Source of the DNA: PALSA-505 sp035308365
Lineage (GTDB): Bacteria > Actinomycetota > Actinomycetes > Streptosporangiales > Streptosporangiaceae
DNA: 14,082 bases
Direction of reading: 5' to 3'
Assembly (NCBI GenBank): GCA_035308365.1
Contig: DATGGU010000184.1
Coordinates: 1-14,082, forward strand
Notes under the pieces: generated by a model
What the model saw: the letters and a program-made list of their open reading frames with translations, nothing else
Database searches by the model: none
Told to the model about the DNA's origin: nothing
Made by a program: the position numbers and the translations under genes
Shown here: positions 1 to 7,905 of the stretch, piece by piece
How the letters are laid out: each line of letters starts with the position of its first letter
Position numbering within the stretch: position 1 is the stretch's first letter

Positions 1-156
1 GACAGCGGCAACGATCTCGCCCACGTTCATCGGCGCGCCCCGGCGGGCCAGCAACGAGACGATCTGGATCCGGGTAGGGTCGGCGAGCGCCTTGAACCAG
101 GTGGCGTACTCGGTCGCGGTGGCCCGGTCAAGAGGCTGGACAGCAGGTTCCTTCAT
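1..156 (-). CDS. ArsR/SmtB-family transcriptional repressor, N-terminal part (runs off window)
   Basis: Reading leftward from ATG at 156, the first 52 codons give a short tail followed by the hallmark WFKALADPTRIQIVSLLARR and then MNVGEIVAAV. This is helix 1-3 of the winged-helix ArsR/SmtB fold leading into the recognition helix, which lies beyond base 1. Family members are dimeric repressors that leave DNA when they bind metal(loid)s such as As(III), Zn or Cd. The metal ligands are not visible because the C-terminal half is missing. An inverted repeat covers the start codon (155-170), which suggests autoregulation. The start is chosen because an ATG at 163 is out of frame and the coding match begins right after 156. 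A cation-transporter remnant lies just upstream on the same strand, a common partnership for this family. Family call is firm; the inducer is unknown. Confidence 0.88.
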   Translation of the reverse strand, partial: MKEPAVQPLDRATATEYATWFKALADPTRIQIVSLLARRGAPMNVGEIVAAV

Positions 157-170
157 CGTTCATCGACGAT
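155..170. promoter_or_regulatory. Operator-like inverted repeat over the arsR-type start codon
   Basis: ATCGT at 155-159 is mirrored by ACGAT at 166-170 around a six-base centre, giving a 16-base imperfect palindrome that overlaps the ATG of the ArsR-type gene. Self-repression through a palindrome at or near the start is usual for this family. The palindrome is seen; its role as operator is inferred. Confidence 0.4.
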
Positions 171-176
171 AGCCGA

Positions 177-406
177 TTAAAGCAGAGGATGGGAAGGCAA
201 TTCCGGGGCCGGGTTTGTCAGCAGGGCAGGCCAGGCTGGGATGCAGCCGCATGATCGCCCGGCCCACGCCCGCCGTCCTTCGACCATGGCCCAGCCTGCG
301 ATTCCCAGCGCTACCACGCCGTCGAGCCACCAGGCGCCCCCCAGGGTGTTGCGGCCAGCCCGGCGAACACCGCCAGCGCCAGGTAACAGCAGGCTGCTGC
401 TGCATG
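177..406 (-). pseudogene. C-terminal remnant of a cation-diffusion-type transporter, frameshifted
   Basis: On the minus strand one frame (about 406-350) reads CCYLALAVFAGLAA. A neighbouring frame (about 358-177) continues with NTLGGAWWLDGVVALGIAGWAMVEGRRAWAGRSCGC. Joined, they match the last two membrane helices and Cys-rich tail of cation transporters with the pattern (L)GWWWADPVAALVIA..A..EG..AWRGE.CC, which are often encoded next to ArsR-type repressors. A frameshift lies around 350-360, and everything upstream (the N-terminal four or so helices) is missing. The frame stops at 177, about 20 bases from the ArsR start codon. The fragment cannot make a working transporter. Assignment rests on my recognition of the motif; a search of the repaired peptide would settle it. 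Confidence 0.55.
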
Positions 407-442
407 AGCCGGTCGTATATCCCGGCGAAGGTGCTGAGGTTT

Positions 443-598
443 GGCAAGATCTACGACCTGATCCTGCTGGCGATGGGCGGCGGCTGTGCTCGCTCCGAGG
501 AGCAGCTCCGCGTGTTGCCCGAGGGCGCCGGGCTGCGTATAACGCGGGTAATGCCGACGCCAATGTTCCCGTTGACCGAGGCTGTTCCCGCCCTCTGA
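443..598 (+). pseudogene. C-terminal remnant of a plant-type (family 2) O-methyltransferase
   Basis: The plus-strand frame reads FGKIYDLILLAMGGG, then RSEEQLRVLPEGAGLRITRV, then PLTEAVPAL and a stop at 596-598. This is the characteristic end of SAM-dependent acetylserotonin/hydroxyneurospermene-type O-methyltransferases (DL..L...GG.ERTE.E...L...GF.LTRV.PT....IEAVPA). Only about the last 50 of some 340 residues remain. No SAM-binding motif or dimerisation domain can be found upstream in any frame, where the sequence instead becomes the transporter remnant on the other strand. It is a decayed gene end and marks a recombination junction near 406-443. Confidence 0.65.
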
Positions 599-606
599 CC
601 GGTCAG
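595..606. promoter_or_regulatory. 12-base perfect palindrome before the acyl-AMP ligase start
   Basis: CTGACCGGTCAG is a perfect palindrome that includes the stop of the O-methyltransferase remnant and lies 11 bases before the GTG at 618. Its position fits an operator or the end of a regulatory site, but a 12-base palindrome in GC-rich DNA can arise by chance. No matching copy was noticed elsewhere in the window. Confidence 0.2.
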
Positions 607-617
607 GCGACCCCGAA

Positions 618-2278
618 GTGATGACCAGCCCACTGACTTCCTGGATCGAGGCGCCGGCCGCACGGCAGGGGATAAGGTTCCTGCGGAACGGTGCCTGGGA
701 CTTGTGCGCCTACGCGGACCTGGCGGAATTCGCTCGCCGGGTTGCCGGGGGATCGCCGCGTCAGGTGTCCAGCCCGACGACCGGGTTCTTGTCGTCGAGC
801 GCACCGGGCCGGAGTTCGTCGCGGCGTTGTACGGCGTCATGCTCGCCGGGGCTGTCCCTTGCCCGGTTGCACCGCCGCACCTCTTCCAGAGCCAGGTGCT
901 CTACACGCGGCACCTGGACGCGATCAGCGAGGTCGCGCGGCCGTCGATGGTGATCACCACTGCCAGCCTCGTGGAGCGGCTGACCGGCAGCGGCCACGGC
1001 GGCCGGGAAACGCGGGTCCGCACCGCGGCCGAGCTTGCATCCAGGGGCGAATGCGCGTCGGGCCGCCCGGCGAGCACCGCGCTGCTGCAGTTCACTTCGG
1101 GATCGAGTGGCCGGGTCAAGGGGGTGCGGGTGCCGGTTTCCGCCCTCGCCGCGAACATAGCCGCGATCAGCAACTGGCTGGAGATGGCCGAAGGCGACGT
1201 GACCGCGTCGTGGCTGCCGGTGCATCACGACATGGGGCTGATCGGGTGCCTGATGACCCCGGTCGTCCAGCAGCGTGACGTGTGGCTGCAAGACCCGGCC
1301 GACTTCATCCGCGACCCGGCCCGCTACCTGGCCTGCTTCAACGCGCCGGGTGCCGCGATGACCGCGATGCCGCCGTTCGGCCTTGACTACATCGCCCGCC
1401 GGATATCACCCGAGATGCTGGCCGGCTCCGACTTTTCCGGCTGGCGCGCCCTCATCATCGGCGCGGAGCGCACCGATCCCGATGTACTGGACCGCTTCAT
1501 GGCTCTGATGGGCCCGTTCGGATTCGACCGGCGGGCGCTGCTGCCAGCGTACGGACTGGCGGAGGCGACCCTTGCGGTCACCGGGCTGCCGCTCCGCGAG
1601 GAGCTGGCAACGGTTTCGGTCGCGCCTCAGTTTGTGTCGCTCGGCCAGCCAGTGACATCGACGGGCGCGATGGTGCGGCAGATGGTCGGCTGCGGGCGTG
1701 CCGTGGACGGCGTCACGGTCGCGGTCATGGACGAGGCGGGCCGGCCACTGCCGGACCGTCATGTCGGGCAGATCGTGGTACGCGGTACCTCGGTCGCCGG
1801 GGGATACATCCGCGGCGAAGCATCAGCGAGCCTCACCGAATGGCGCGACGACGTGCTGTGGACCGGCGATGCGGGCTTCATGGAGGACGGGCAGCTGTTC
1901 GTCATCGGCCGCCTTGGCGACGCCATGAAGGTCCGTGGCCGGACGGTGTTCGCAGAGGATATCGAGAGCGCGCTGGCCGGGGCCGGCCTGCCGCGCCTGC
2001 GGGTAGCCGTCCTGCTCGGCTCGTCGGGACGCGGCGCGACCGCCGTGATCCTCCTCGAACAGCCGCACGAGGAGTGGACTGCCGCGGCGGCGGCCACCAT
2101 GCGGCGCATGACGCAGGATGTGACTACCGTCATTCTCGACGTCCCGCGACGATCGATCCGCCGCACGACCAGCGGCAAGCCCAAGCGCCGGGACATGTGG
2201 GCCGCCTACGTCGCCGGGGAGATCGAGGGAACCGAGGTCCTTGCCGAACCCGTCGCTAGCCGAGCATCCGGCACATGA
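618..2278 (+). CDS. Fatty-acyl-AMP ligase (FAAL)-like acyl/aryl acid activating enzyme, apparent 1-base frameshift
   Basis: This ANL-superfamily ligase forms an acyl-adenylate from a free acid and ATP, normally for transfer to a carrier protein. The N-terminus (from GTG 618 or ATG 621) reads TSPLTSWIEAPAARQGIRFL to about 747. The match then continues one frame over as IAASGVQPDDRVLVVERTGP to the stop at 2276. Adding one G to the five-G run at 747-751 restores a single frame of about 553 residues. Visible motifs are the P-loop FTSGSSGRVKG (from 1091), WLPVHHDMGLIG, PAYGLAEATLAVTG, WTGDAGF, GRLGDAMKVRGRTVF and the C-terminal catalytic-lysine region TTSGKPKRR. WLP.HHDMGL and YGLAEATLAVT point to the FAAL branch rather than acyl-CoA synthetases or 2,3-DHB-AMP ligases. 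No carrier protein is encoded beside it. It may be a real pseudogene or a sequence error. Its 3' end overlaps the facing thioesterase by 23 bases. Confidence 0.85.
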
Positions 2279-3086
2279 GCTGGGACCCGCCGCTGGCCGT
2301 GAGAGTACCGTCCGCGGATCGCGTCTGTGCTGTGCCGCTGACCAGCCCGGCCCCCGCTGCGGTACTTTGAGCCGTCACGAGCAGGTAGTCCTCGGCCGGC
2401 GGAGGCGAATGGAATGCGACGTAGAGGTCGATGCTGAGGGCAACGCACCTGCCGCCCGCCAGCGCTATGGCTATAGCCGGGAAAATCGCTGTGTCAATAG
2501 TGATCAGCTCCCGGCAGGCGTCCAGCCACGGGTCGCTGAAGTACGCACGCGGCCGGAACCTGGCCCAGCTGTGGATCTGGAGCCCCTCAGACTGGCTGTG
2601 ATCAAATGGGACCGTCCTCAGCTCCAGGTTTCGCCAGAAGGTTCCGGTGGCCGTGGCCCCGGCCGCGGTCATGTCCGCCAGGCTGCGGTCGCGCGCCAGC
2701 TCGGCGACCAGCTCCGGCGCGGGCACATCCGGCGGGCGGGAGAACCGCCGCTGCGGGCCTTTGAGGTCGTCAGCGATCGTCCAGACCAGCGCGCTCATCA
2801 CGGGAGTGCCGTTCTGCCTCATCAGCACGGTCAGCGACTTCGCATGGCGTGCCGTCCGCAGGCAATCTACTTCGAGATCCACGACGTCGAAGCGCGCCGG
2901 CGAGAGGTACTGGCAACTTAGGCTGGCCGGCAGCGGCATAGCTGAATGCGCGCCGGCCGCGCGCAACGCGATGGCGGCGAGATATCCGCCTACCGGTCTC
3001 CACAAGGCCCAATCGGAGGAAATGGCCGCCCGGTAGCGGCCGTGGCCGATGCGCTCGATCGCGGTGTCTTCGTCCAGATCGCCCAC
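2256..3086 (-). CDS. Acyl-CoA thioesterase, TesB-like double-hotdog fold
   Basis: This 276-residue protein starts at GTG 3086, with GAGG about 10 bases upstream. The N-terminal hotdog carries the family pattern SDWALWRPVGGYLAAIALRA (residues about 24-43) followed by SCQYLSPARF. The second hotdog, about residues 150-276, ends with ALSIDLYVAFHSPPP and AAGAGLVSGTAQTRSADGTL, as in the actinobacterial acyl-CoA thioesterase-domain family (4HBT_3/TesB-like). Such enzymes hydrolyse acyl-CoA to free acid and CoA in the cytoplasm. It is transcribed divergently from the NRPS and convergently with the acyl-AMP ligase. A plausible but unproven role is supplying the free acid that the ligase adenylates. 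Length is normal and no break is visible. The exact substrate cannot be read from the sequence. Confidence 0.85.
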   Translation of the reverse strand: MGDLDEDTAIERIGHGRYRAAISSDWALWRPVGGYLAAIALRAAGAHSAMPLPASLSCQYLSPARFDVVDLEVDCLRTARHAKSLTVLMRQNGTPVMSALVWTIADDLKGPQRRFSRPPDVPAPELVAELARDRSLADMTAAGATATGTFWRNLELRTVPFDHSQSEGLQIHSWARFRPRAYFSDPWLDACRELITIDTAIFPAIAIALAGGRCVALSIDLYVAFHSPPPAEDYLLVTAQSTAAGAGLVSGTAQTRSADGTLTASGGSQLMCRMLG

Positions 3087-3174
3087 CGGCGTTCGTCCTC
3101 ATCTGTCGTCCGAACCCTGACGTCCGGGGCCTTGGTCACGGCCAACTGCGTGACTTCCTCACTCGAACACGGCG

Positions 3175-3189
3175 CTGATCCCTTATCAG
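3175..3189. promoter_or_regulatory. Operator-like inverted repeat in the divergent promoter region
   Basis: CTGAT (3175-3179) and ATCAG (3185-3189) form a perfect 5+5 inverted repeat with a five-base centre. It is followed at 3195-3200 by TAATTT, a possible -10 element toward the NRPS, in an unusually AT-rich patch. It sits in the 250-base gap (3087-3336) between the divergent thioesterase and NRPS genes, which must hold both promoters. The repeat is seen; regulator and promoter assignments are guesses. Confidence 0.3.
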
Positions 3190-3203
3190 GACGCTAATTT
3201 AAG

Positions 3204-3218
3204 CGCCCGATCCGGGCG
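3204..3218 (+). other. Short GC-rich hairpin in the NRPS leader region
   Basis: CGCCCG, a three-base loop ATC, then CGGGCG: a perfect six-base-pair stem directly downstream of the AT-rich patch. It would lie in the 5' leader of the NRPS transcript if transcription starts near 3200. It could be a structural element or an operator half-site; nothing decides between these. Confidence 0.25.
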
Positions 3219-3336
3219 AGGGGCGCGAGTCATGCCCTGTCCTGTGGCCCGGGCGGTGAACCCGCAGGGCGCTGGGTGAGCTAACGCGGCCGCTTGCGGC
3301 AGTGAGTCCGCTCGCGCCATCGTTCGTCCCGGAGGC

Positions 3337-6300
3337 ATGGAGAACCGTGTGATAAACAACCGGGCAGCCGCACACCCAGCCGAACTGGTCGGCCGGCTGG
3401 AGGCGGTCGGCGTGCAGCTGTGGGCGGCAGCCGGTGAGCTGCGGTTTCGCGCGCCGCGAGGCGCGCTGAGCGACGAGGACAGGGCGGAGCTGCGACGGCA
3501 CCGGTCCGCGCTGCTCGAGTATTTGCGAGATGACCTCAGCCCGGATCTGCTGGTGGCCGAGCCCGGCCACGCCAGCGATCCCTTCCCGCTGACCGACGTG
3601 CAAACCGCATATCTCCTGGGCCGAAGCGATGGTCTCGACTATGGCGGCGTGGGTTGTCAGGTCTATCTCGAAGCCGGCCTCACCGATATGGATCCGCAAC
3701 GGCTGCCGGTGGCCTGGCAGAAGCTGATCGAACGGCACCCGATGCTGCGGGCAGTTGTCGACGAGCGGGGGTTTCAGCAAATCCTGCGCAGCACTCCGGA
3801 CTGTGAGATTCCGGTCGCAGACCTTCGCTCCTGTTCCCCGGCCCGGGTGGCCGGCCAGGTGGCCGCGGTTCGCCGGGAAATGTGCGCTCGCTCATATCAG
3901 CCCGGCTGCTGGCCGATGTTCGACCTGAGATTGTCGCTGACGCCGGAGCGATCGGTGCTTCACCTCTCGTTCGATCTGTTGATCGCTGACTTCATGAGCA
4001 TCCAGCTGCTGCTGGATGAGTTGCATCAGCTCTGCCACGACCCCGGCAGGCCGTTGCCAACCCTGGATATCACGTTCCGCGACTACATAGCGGCCCAGCA
4101 GCGGATGAAGGATCGACGCGGGTACCGCCGCGCGCGTGACTACTGGTGGCGGCGGATCGATGGTCTGCCCCCCGCGCCGAAGCTGCCGGTGCGGGCCGAT
4201 CCGCGCAAGCGCGGGCAGGCCGGCTTCCGCCGGTGGCAGACCCGGCTAGCTCCTGAGCAATGGCGGCGGCTGCAGGAGCTGACCGCGAGCCGCGGGCTGA
4301 CCCCATCGGGTGCTGTGCTCGGCGCCTATGCGGAGACGATCAGCCGTTGGACGTCGCAGGACGGCTTTACACTCAGTGTCACCCTGCTCAATCGGCTGGC
4401 GGTGCATCAGCAGGTCGATCAGCTCGTCGGAGACTTCTCCTCCGTGGACCTGCTCGAGGTGCGGCCGCGGGCGGAGGACAGCTTCGCCGATGGAGCCCGT
4501 GCGCTGCAGGCGCAACTGTGGGCGGACATGGACCACATGGCCTGCTCCGGTGTTGAGGTACTGCGCGAACTCGGGTTGCGCCGGGGCCGGGCCGAAGCGC
4601 TGATGCCGATCGTGTTCACCAGCGCTATCGCGCTCGGCAACCGGGGCCCGGGGTTCTGGCGGGACGCCACCTTGGTGTACGGGCTCACCCAGACCCCGCA
4701 AGTGTGGGTCGACTGCCAGGCGCTCGTAGCCAGCGAAGCATTGATCGTCAACTGGGACGTCCGCGAGGGAGTCTTCCCAGACGGGCTGATCGATGACATG
4801 TTCGCGGCCTTCGAACGGCTGCTGCGCAGCCTGGCGGACAGCGGCGACCGCTGGGACCGGCCGGTCTTCGTGCCGCTGCCGGCCGCTCAGGAAGAGCGCC
4901 GCCGGGTCGCGAACGCGACCGCCACCCCCAGCCTGCCCGCGCACCGGTTGCTTCATGAGCCGGTTGTCAGGCAGGCCCTTCGAACGCCTCATCTGCCGGC
5001 TATAGCGGGCTCCTGGGGAACGCTGACCTACGATGTGCTGCTGCGCCGGGCGGTGAGCCTGGCCATCGAGCTGGCGGGCAGGGACGCCCGGTCCGCCGCA
5101 CCGATCGCGGTGATCGCCGATCGCGGTCCCGGCCAGATCATCGGCGTGCTCGGCGTTCTGCTGGCCGGCGCGCCGTACCTGCCGATCGATACCAATCAGC
5201 CGGCCATGCGGCGTGACCGTATGCTGTCCGACGCCGGCGTCACGACCGTGCTGACCCAGGAACACTTGCGCGAGGGGATGACCTGGCCAGACGGCCTGCA
5301 CGTGATAGCCATCGACGAGCCGGCCGGACCCGGCGCGGAGGTGGATCTCGCGTCATTCTGCCGGGAGGCGCTCGCGCGGCGGCCCATCTCCGACGTGGCA
5401 TACGTCATCTACACGTCCGGCTCCACCGGCTCGCCGAAGGGAGTCATGATCAGCCACCGTAGTGCACTGAACACTGTGGCGGACGTGAACCGGCGGTTCG
5501 GAGTCAGCGCGGGGGACAGGATCCTCGGGCTGGCCAATCTCGGTTTTGATCTTTCGGTCTACGACATGTTCGGGCCACTCGCCGTCGGTGGCTGCCTGGT
5601 CGTGCCCGACCACGAGCAGCGGGGCATGCCATCACACTGGGCTGAGCTGATCGCTCAGCACCGGGTGACGCTATGGAACTCAGTACCGGCTCATCTACAG
5701 ATGATGGCCGACTTTCTCTCGACGGCGCCGGGTCCCGGCATTTCGTCATTGCGGCTCGCGCTGCTCTCCGGCGACTGGATCCCGGTAAGCCTGCCGGACC
5801 GGATCCGCCGTTTCGTTCCTGATCTCGCACTGATCAGCCTTGGCGGCGCGACTGAAGGGTCGATCTGGTCGATCTGCTACCCGATCGGCGCGGTCGGCGA
5901 ACAGTGGCGCAGCATTCCGTACGGTAAGCCGTTGTCGAACCAGCAGATGTACGTACTCGGCCGGCGGTGGCAGGTATGCCCCGATGGTGTGATTGGCGAA
6001 ATTTACATCGGTGGCGCGGGCGTCGCCGACGGCTACCTTGGCGACCCCGTACGCACGGCCGAGCGATTCGTTCGGCATCCTCGCACGGGCGAACGACTGT
6101 ACCGGACCGGCGACCTCGGTCGCTACCTGCCGGATGGGAACATCGAGTTCCTCGGCCGAGCGGACAACCAGGTCAAGATCCGGGGTCACCGGATCGAGCT
6201 GGCCGAAGTCGAGGCGGCGTTGGCCGCCGATCCGCAAGTCGCCAACGCCGCCGTAATACTGGACGATTTCTCGCGGTCCGATCGACGGCTGGTGGCATTC

Positions 6301-7905
6301 ATCGAGCCCGCCGCCCAAGCTGAGCACGACGTTACCGAACTCGTAACTGACGTGATCGAGGCTGCCACCGCAATAGCTGATCGGAGCACCGCGGGTGTCG
6401 ATCGTGCACAGTATGTCGATTACCTGCGGCGGCTGGACGATATCGCGTTGCTGTGCATGCTCCAGGCGTTCCAGCGCGATGGCCTGTTCCAGCATCCGCA
6501 AGACACGCATTCGCTGGAACAGATTCTTGCGCAGACCCATTCACCGCCACGGCACCATCGGGTGGTACGGCGCTGGGTCCGGGCGCTGACCGACCACGGC
6601 CTGCTCGTAAAGGACGGCGCCAGCGGTTATCGGGCAGATCTCCGAGCCGAGCCGTCCGCCATCGCGGCGGGCTGGCGCGAGGTAGACAACCTGGTCACGC
6701 GCCTGGACCCGGCTGCGGCGAAGGTCCACGACTACTTCAAGGCGTGCACCGCGAGTCTTCCGGAGGTTCTCCGCAGCGAAGGGCCCGACGCGGCCCAGTT
6801 GCTGTTCCCGGAAGGGCGGGTGGACATCGGAGAGTCGCTGTACAACGTGACGCTCTTCAATCGCTGGGCCAACGCGATCCTTGCGGCAGCGATCACAACC
6901 ATTGCCAGGACGGCCGCGAAGCCATGCCGCGTTCTCGAGGTCGGTGCCGGAGTCGGCGGCACCAGCATGGATGTCATTCCGGCGCTCGCGGAGTTCGACG
7001 TAGAATACGTGTTCACAGACCTTTCCCAGTTCTTCATCAATAAGGCCAGGAACGCTTTCGGCGGATTTCCCTGGGTGCGCTACGCAACCCTCGACATCGA
7101 CGCCGACTTCCGGGCGCAGGGATTCTCGCCCAACTCGTTCGACGCCATTGTCATGGGAGACGTCTTCCACGCGACAAAGCATGTCGGCCGCACTCTCGGG
7201 GCGTTGCGTGAGCTGCTGGCTCCGGGTGGATGGCTGCTGTTCGCGGAGATGACGCGCGACCACTACCAGATCATGACCTCGATGGAACTGTTGCTCACCG
7301 ATGGCCGCGCCGAGGACTTCGCTGATATGAGACGCGGCCGGGACCAGACGTTCGTGTCGCACCAGGACTGGCTCACGCTGCTCGGCGATGAGCTGGTATT
7401 CACACTCCCCGAGGACCATGATCTCTTTACCAGGATCGGGCTCTATGTGTATGGCTGCCAAGTGAAGACCGATCGTGCACCGCTGCGGCCGGAACAGATC
7501 GCCGAGGGCGCCGCGCAGCGATTGCCGGCCGTCATGGTGCCCAGCGTGGTGCAGATCGTGGACCACCTTCCGCTAACCGCCAACGGGAAGGTCGACCGGG
7601 ATAGATTGCGCCATCTCATCCCCCGGTCGCGCAGAGCCGCGGAGCCGTCGGCTGACGAGCCGTGCGACGATCTCGAGCGCCGGATAGCGGCCCTGTGGAG
7701 TCAGGTCCTGGACCTGCCGGCGGTAGGACGTTCCCAGGGCTTCTACGAACTCGGCGGGGATTCCCTGCTCGCCTCGGAACTGGCCGGGCAGTTGATCGAG
7801 CAGGTCATCGAGGCGAGGCCGTTGTCGTTCAGCAAACTGCTCCGGGTACTGCTGGAGGGTCCGTCCATCATGGCTCTCGCCGCGCAGCTACGAGATGGCC
7901 CATGA
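3337..7905 (+). CDS. Single-module NRPS: TubC docking - Cy - A(Cys) with inserted MT - PCP
   Basis: The 1522 residues read in order as follows. Residues 11-66 are a TubC-type N-terminal docking domain (GVQLWAAAGELRFRAPRGAL). About 80-510 is a heterocyclization domain with the Cy signature DLLIADFMS (D213, D218, S221), FTLSVTLLNR, the conserved VFTS (T428) and PQVWVD (D459). About 535-985 is the adenylation core (YTSGSTGSPKG at 692-702, YRTGD at 922-926). Specificity residues D738 L739 Y742 N781 L809 S811 L835 I843 W844 K1418 give DLYNLSLIWK, the known cysteine code. About 995-1375 is a methyltransferase between A8 and A10 with VLEVGAGVGGTS (1199-1210) and LLAPGGWLLF. About 1440-1515 is the carrier domain, with phosphopantetheine serine S1476 in GGDSLLAS. 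It joins an acyl thioester to cysteine and cyclises it to a thiazoline. There is no TE or reductase domain. GGAGG is only one base from ATG 3337, so GTG 3349, with GGAG six bases upstream, may be the true start. Confidence 0.95.
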   Translation: MENRVINNRAAAHPAELVGRLEAVGVQLWAAAGELRFRAPRGALSDEDRAELRRHRSALLEYLRDDLSPDLLVAEPGHASDPFPLTDVQTAYLLGRSDGLDYGGVGCQVYLEAGLTDMDPQRLPVAWQKLIERHPMLRAVVDERGFQQILRSTPDCEIPVADLRSCSPARVAGQVAAVRREMCARSYQPGCWPMFDLRLSLTPERSVLHLSFDLLIADFMSIQLLLDELHQLCHDPGRPLPTLDITFRDYIAAQQRMKDRRGYRRARDYWWRRIDGLPPAPKLPVRADPRKRGQAGFRRWQTRLAPEQWRRLQELTASRGLTPSGAVLGAYAETISRWTSQDGFTLSVTLLNRLAVHQQVDQLVGDFSSVDLLEVRPRAEDSFADGARALQAQLWADMDHMACSGVEVLRELGLRRGRAEALMPIVFTSAIALGNRGPGFWRDATLVYGLTQTPQVWVDCQALVASEALIVNWDVREGVFPDGLIDDMFAAFERLLRSLADSGDRWDRPVFVPLPAAQEERRRVANATATPSLPAHRLLHEPVVRQALRTPHLPAIAGSWGTLTYDVLLRRAVSLAIELAGRDARSAAPIAVIADRGPGQIIGVLGVLLAGAPYLPIDTNQPAMRRDRMLSDAGVTTVLTQEHLREGMTWPDGLHVIAIDEPAGPGAEVDLASFCREALARRPISDVAYVIYTSGSTGSPKGVMISHRSALNTVADVNRRFGVSAGDRILGLANLGFDLSVYDMFGPLAVGGCLVVPDHEQRGMPSHWAELIAQHRVTLWNSVPAHLQMMADFLSTAPGPGISSLRLALLSGDWIPVSLPDRIRRFVPDLALISLGGATEGSIWSICYPIGAVGEQWRSIPYGKPLSNQQMYVLGRRWQVCPDGVIGEIYIGGAGVADGYLGDPVRTAERFVRHPRTGERLYRTGDLGRYLPDGNIEFLGRADNQVKIRGHRIELAEVEAALAADPQVANAAVILDDFSRSDRRLVAFIEPAAQAEHDVTELVTDVIEAATAIADRSTAGVDRAQYVDYLRRLDDIALLCMLQAFQRDGLFQHPQDTHSLEQILAQTHSPPRHHRVVRRWVRALTDHGLLVKDGASGYRADLRAEPSAIAAGWREVDNLVTRLDPAAAKVHDYFKACTASLPEVLRSEGPDAAQLLFPEGRVDIGESLYNVTLFNRWANAILAAAITTIARTAAKPCRVLEVGAGVGGTSMDVIPALAEFDVEYVFTDLSQFFINKARNAFGGFPWVRYATLDIDADFRAQGFSPNSFDAIVMGDVFHATKHVGRTLGALRELLAPGGWLLFAEMTRDHYQIMTSMELLLTDGRAEDFADMRRGRDQTFVSHQDWLTLLGDELVFTLPEDHDLFTRIGLYVYGCQVKTDRAPLRPEQIAEGAAQRLPAVMVPSVVQIVDHLPLTANGKVDRDRLRHLIPRSRRAAEPSADEPCDDLERRIAALWSQVLDLPAVGRSQGFYELGGDSLLASELAGQLIEQVIEARPLSFSKLLRVLLEGPSIMALAAQLRDGP
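3339..3351 (+). promoter_or_regulatory. Ribosome binding site that favours GTG 3349 as NRPS start
   Basis: GGAGGC ends directly at ATG 3337, leaving a one-base gap that is too short for normal initiation. GGAGAACC at 3339-3346 is six bases from the in-frame GTG at 3349 when measured from GGAG, a normal distance. Starting at 3349 removes only four residues and does not touch the docking domain. Confidence 0.4.

Noticed and set aside
215..442. Plus-strand open frame upstream of the O-methyltransferase remnant
   Set aside because: Upstream of about 443 the frame is Arg/Pro/Cys-rich with no methyltransferase similarity, while the opposite strand shows transporter sequence, so no intact gene is called.
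3268..3290. Possible IdeR/DmdR iron box around GGGTGAGCTAACG
   Set aside because: Only GCTAAC and a few other positions fit the TTAGGTTAGSCTAACCTAA consensus, too degenerate to support iron regulation despite the siderophore-like enzymes.
4246..5301. 351-codon minus-strand open frame inside the NRPS
   Set aside because: It is a mirror frame of the Cy/A coding region with Arg/Gln/His-rich low-complexity sequence and no recognisable domain.
5992..7440. PchE-type epimerase reading of the adenylation-domain insert
   Set aside because: Kept only as an alternative; the intact VLEVGAGVGGTS SAM motif favours a working methyltransferase, though sequence alone cannot exclude epimerase function.
6541..7566. 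341-codon minus-strand open frame inside the NRPS methyltransferase region
   Set aside because: Same shadow effect; the plus strand carries clear methyltransferase and A10 motifs.
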